Assembly (NCBI GenBank): GCA_040755755.1
Contig: JBFLZW010000061.1
Location: forward strand, 1 to 64,000
DNA from: a bacterium
GTDB taxonomy: Bacteria; SZUA-182; DTGQ01
DNA length: 64,000 nt
Direction: 5' to 3'
This document shows, piece by piece, positions 62,472-64,000 of this stretch. A program made the translations under genes and the position numbers. Below the pieces are notes generated by a model. That model was not told the DNA's origin. It saw nothing but the letters and a program-made list of their open reading frames with translations, and made no database searches. Position 1 is the first letter of the stretch; the number at the start of each line of letters is the position of its first letter.

Positions 62472-62823
62472 GCAGGCTCCAATATCCGCAAGAAGTGATG
62501 ATGACGACAGTATAAGTATTTACTATTTTGTGTATCACAACTGACCCTCGAAGGTCAAGAGAGATTATGGGATTTTCCACAAAAACCTTGACACTGCCTG
62601 GATGATTTTTTATCCTTGAAATTTGAGGGTATATTCATTGAATAGATGAAAATAAGCCGAATAGCTGAAGGGATAGGAGGTTTTCGACCTGATGTCCGGA
62701 AGGGATCGGATTTGCCTTGATTACAATCAAAAAGACAAAGGAAAAAGCAAAGGACACCACAGAGACATAGAGGCACAGAGTTTTCACTCCGTGCCTTTGC
62801 CCCCTCTGTGGACCTGAGCAGTT
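62472..62823. other. 352-base intergenic region with a promoter-like site and an inverted repeat
   Basis: No gene supported. On the plus strand TTGACA (62588-62593), 17 bases, TATCCT (62611-62616) looks like a promoter, but no gene follows it. A CACAGAG-type inverted repeat lies at 62757-62812 just after the cytochrome c stop. Confidence 0.5.
62757..62812 (-). repeat. Inverted repeat of CCACAGAG/CTCTGTGG type
   Basis: CCACAGAG at the left end pairs with CTCTGTGG at the right, and GCACAGAG/CTCCGTGC near the loop. It sits 12 bases after the hexaheme cytochrome gene and could terminate its transcript. Confidence 0.7.
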
Positions 62824-63345
62824 TTACGTCTCCTTAAATGAATTCGGATTATGGCATTCAGCGCAGTCTGTGCCGTTTTCTCCGTTATGCGCATCCTTAT
62901 GACATTGAACACATTCATTCTTCGGTATCAGATAGCTGCCCTCTGGATGGCATGCCTGGCATTTCAGAAGGTTATGTTTTCCCTCCAGCGGCCATCCTGT
63001 CTTGCTGTGGTCGAACGATTCCTTGTCAAGATGAACAATCTGATACGAGCATCCGTGATGCTCTGAATGACAAAAGATGCACTGCCGGGAATTCTTGGAG
63101 TGAATCCCCGAATCCGCTTCGAGCTTGGCTTTGATTTCATCATGGCAGGCCAGGCATTTGGCCGTGTCGAGTCTTTTCCCCCTGGTGTGGCATGCATTGC
63201 AGTCACCTGTTGAATCAAGCTCCTGGTGTGCTGCCGAAAGGTCTCCGGGAGAAAACAACCTGGACCACCGGATATTGAAGCCAAAGTAAAAACTGAGGGC
63301 AAGGACAAGAATAATGAAAGCGGTAAATAAAAAAGTTCTCTTCAT
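62824..63345 (-). CDS. Hexaheme c-type cytochrome
   Basis: A 173-residue protein with an N-terminal membrane anchor or signal (FLFTAFIILVLALSFYFGFN) and six CxxCH haem sites: CNACH, CLACH, CIFCH, CQACH, CVQCH and CAECH. Additional histidines (SEHHG, SFDHSK, EGKHNLLK) can serve as distal ligands. It should sit in or face the periplasm and pass electrons. The ATG at 63345 overlaps the stop of the upstream membrane gene by one base (TAATG), so the two form one complex in all likelihood. Confidence 0.9.
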   Translation of the reverse strand: MKRTFLFTAFIILVLALSFYFGFNIRWSRLFSPGDLSAAHQELDSTGDCNACHTRGKRLDTAKCLACHDEIKAKLEADSGIHSKNSRQCIFCHSEHHGCSYQIVHLDKESFDHSKTGWPLEGKHNLLKCQACHPEGSYLIPKNECVQCHKDAHNGENGTDCAECHNPNSFKET

Positions 63346-64000
63346 TAGAATATCCACCTATATCCCCAATAAACGGTCACCATTATGTGAAGGGTTGCCA
63401 GGATAAATAACAGGTAACTACAAACCTTATGGATAATCTCCCATTTATTCAACGCGGACAGATATACATCGAGAACGGAAATGTAGCGCACTTCACGAAT
63501 CCTCTTGATAAGCTCATCCCCCCAGGTACGCAAGACCTTGTATTCTTCATGCTCGGCATCGGTATATCTGTCATTGATGAGGGTGAGCAGCTCTTCCGTC
63601 TCTCTTCGGATGAATCTCCACTGCTTGATGGCATCGATTATACCACAGGTACAGGGAAAACCGGGCGGCTTTACCTCCTGAATCCTCTTGATAATCGGTG
63701 AGATCTTACTGGCCTCTCGTAAATCCCTCTCGATGAGATGATCTATGGCATAGAGCGGTTCGTATATTTTGGATATTCCCCAAAAGCAGTAGCTGAAGAA
63801 TACCCTGCCGAAAATTCCCGAAATGACCGTCACCACCATCAGCCAGAAAGCAACACCCACCAGGCCCTTGGTGGCAAATCCAGAATGGAAGAAAATGAGG
63901 ACAGGTCCGAGAATACCAAAGAATATATGGACTTCGAGCCATAGGGAGAGCGGCCCCAGACATTCGAGCTTTTCCACCCTCTTGCGCAGAAAGTACAGGA
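63345..64000 (-). CDS. Membrane cytochrome b-like partner, 5' end beyond the window
   Basis: Two membrane helices with histidines (WLEVHIFFGILGPVLIFFHS; FWLMVVTVISGIFGRVFF), a long hydrophilic middle, and a C-terminal helix IIHKVCSYLLFILATLHIMV. The paired histidines could ligate b-type haem. A GTG at 63977 is in frame, but the frame stays open to the window end and reads LYFLRKRVEKL there, so the true start probably lies outside. It is a likely quinone-side partner of the hexaheme cytochrome. Confidence 0.75.
   Translation of the reverse strand, partial: LYFLRKRVEKLECLGPLSLWLEVHIFFGILGPVLIFFHSGFATKGLVGVAFWLMVVTVISGIFGRVFFSYCFWGISKIYEPLYAIDHLIERDLREASKISPIIKRIQEVKPPGFPCTCGIIDAIKQWRFIRRETEELLTLINDRYTDAEHEEYKVLRTWGDELIKRIREVRYISVLDVYLSALNKWEIIHKVCSYLLFILATLHIMVTVYWGYRWIF

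Noticed and set aside
62588-62616. Promoter for a plus-strand gene
   Set aside because: The boxes are good, but no plausible gene follows before the opposing cytochrome gene.

Overview
The window looks like a chromosome segment of a Gram-negative, probably anaerobic bacterium. It has an outer-membrane beta-barrel protein, a secreted PBP4-type carboxypeptidase, a hexaheme cytochrome c with a membrane partner, an NtrC-type two-component pair and dockerin/cohesin proteins. Desulfobacterota or a nearby candidate phylum would fit, but I cannot place it from sequence alone. I saw no rRNA, tRNA or CRISPR array.

Bases 1-36929 are a large defence island read entirely on the minus strand. It holds two complete anti-phage systems in tandem. 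The first to be transcribed is a type 3 BREX operon (36777 down to 16157): HTH regulator, brxF, brxC, an AlbA_2/Schlafen-like protein, a four-helix-bundle protein, pglXI, a second four-helix-bundle protein, an AAA ATPase with a TOPRIM-like partner, brxHII, pglZ and a brxA-position gene. Four translationally coupled genes that are not BREX core follow: a Cmr1-like RAMP protein carrying a PDZ-like insert, a small DUF5049-like protein, a class II glutamine amidotransferase and a gamma-glutamylcyclotransferase-like protein. The second operon (15901 down to 276) is class 1 DISARM: HTH, a cytosine-C5 methyltransferase, drmD, drmMI, drmA, drmB, drmC, then a vsr endonuclease. Each operon has its own sigma70-type promoter and its own copy of nearly the same excisionase-like HTH protein. 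An IS21-type remnant (istB fragment plus terminal repeats) bounds the left edge.

Bases 36926-40400 are debris of Mu-like phage genes: a tail protein, a frameshifted DUF4815-like protein, and fragments of gp36, the gp29 portal, head protein F and gpG. The island therefore sits beside an old prophage.

From 40.4 to 64 kb the region looks like resident chromosome. It has a papain-family protease with cohesin-like and dockerin domains, a separate cohesin-like protein, and a cluster of lysine 2,3-aminomutase, an acidic exported protein, two ATP-grasp ligases, DUF2283 and a GNAT. Exported proteins, PfpI, an aspartate dehydrogenase-like enzyme, a vapBC locus with a broken toxin, truB, a nitrilase-superfamily hydrolase, a degenerate GGDEF protein, a two-component pair, a PBP4-type enzyme and the cytochrome pair follow.

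Two patterns run across these regions. First, short imperfect inverted repeats built from 10-12 bp units lie inside BREX genes, keeping them in frame, and in some intergenic sites, but I saw none in the DISARM genes. Second, the likely specificity parts of both defence methyltransferases, and the PDZ-like part of the RAMP protein, are much more AT-rich than their flanks, which suggests module exchange.
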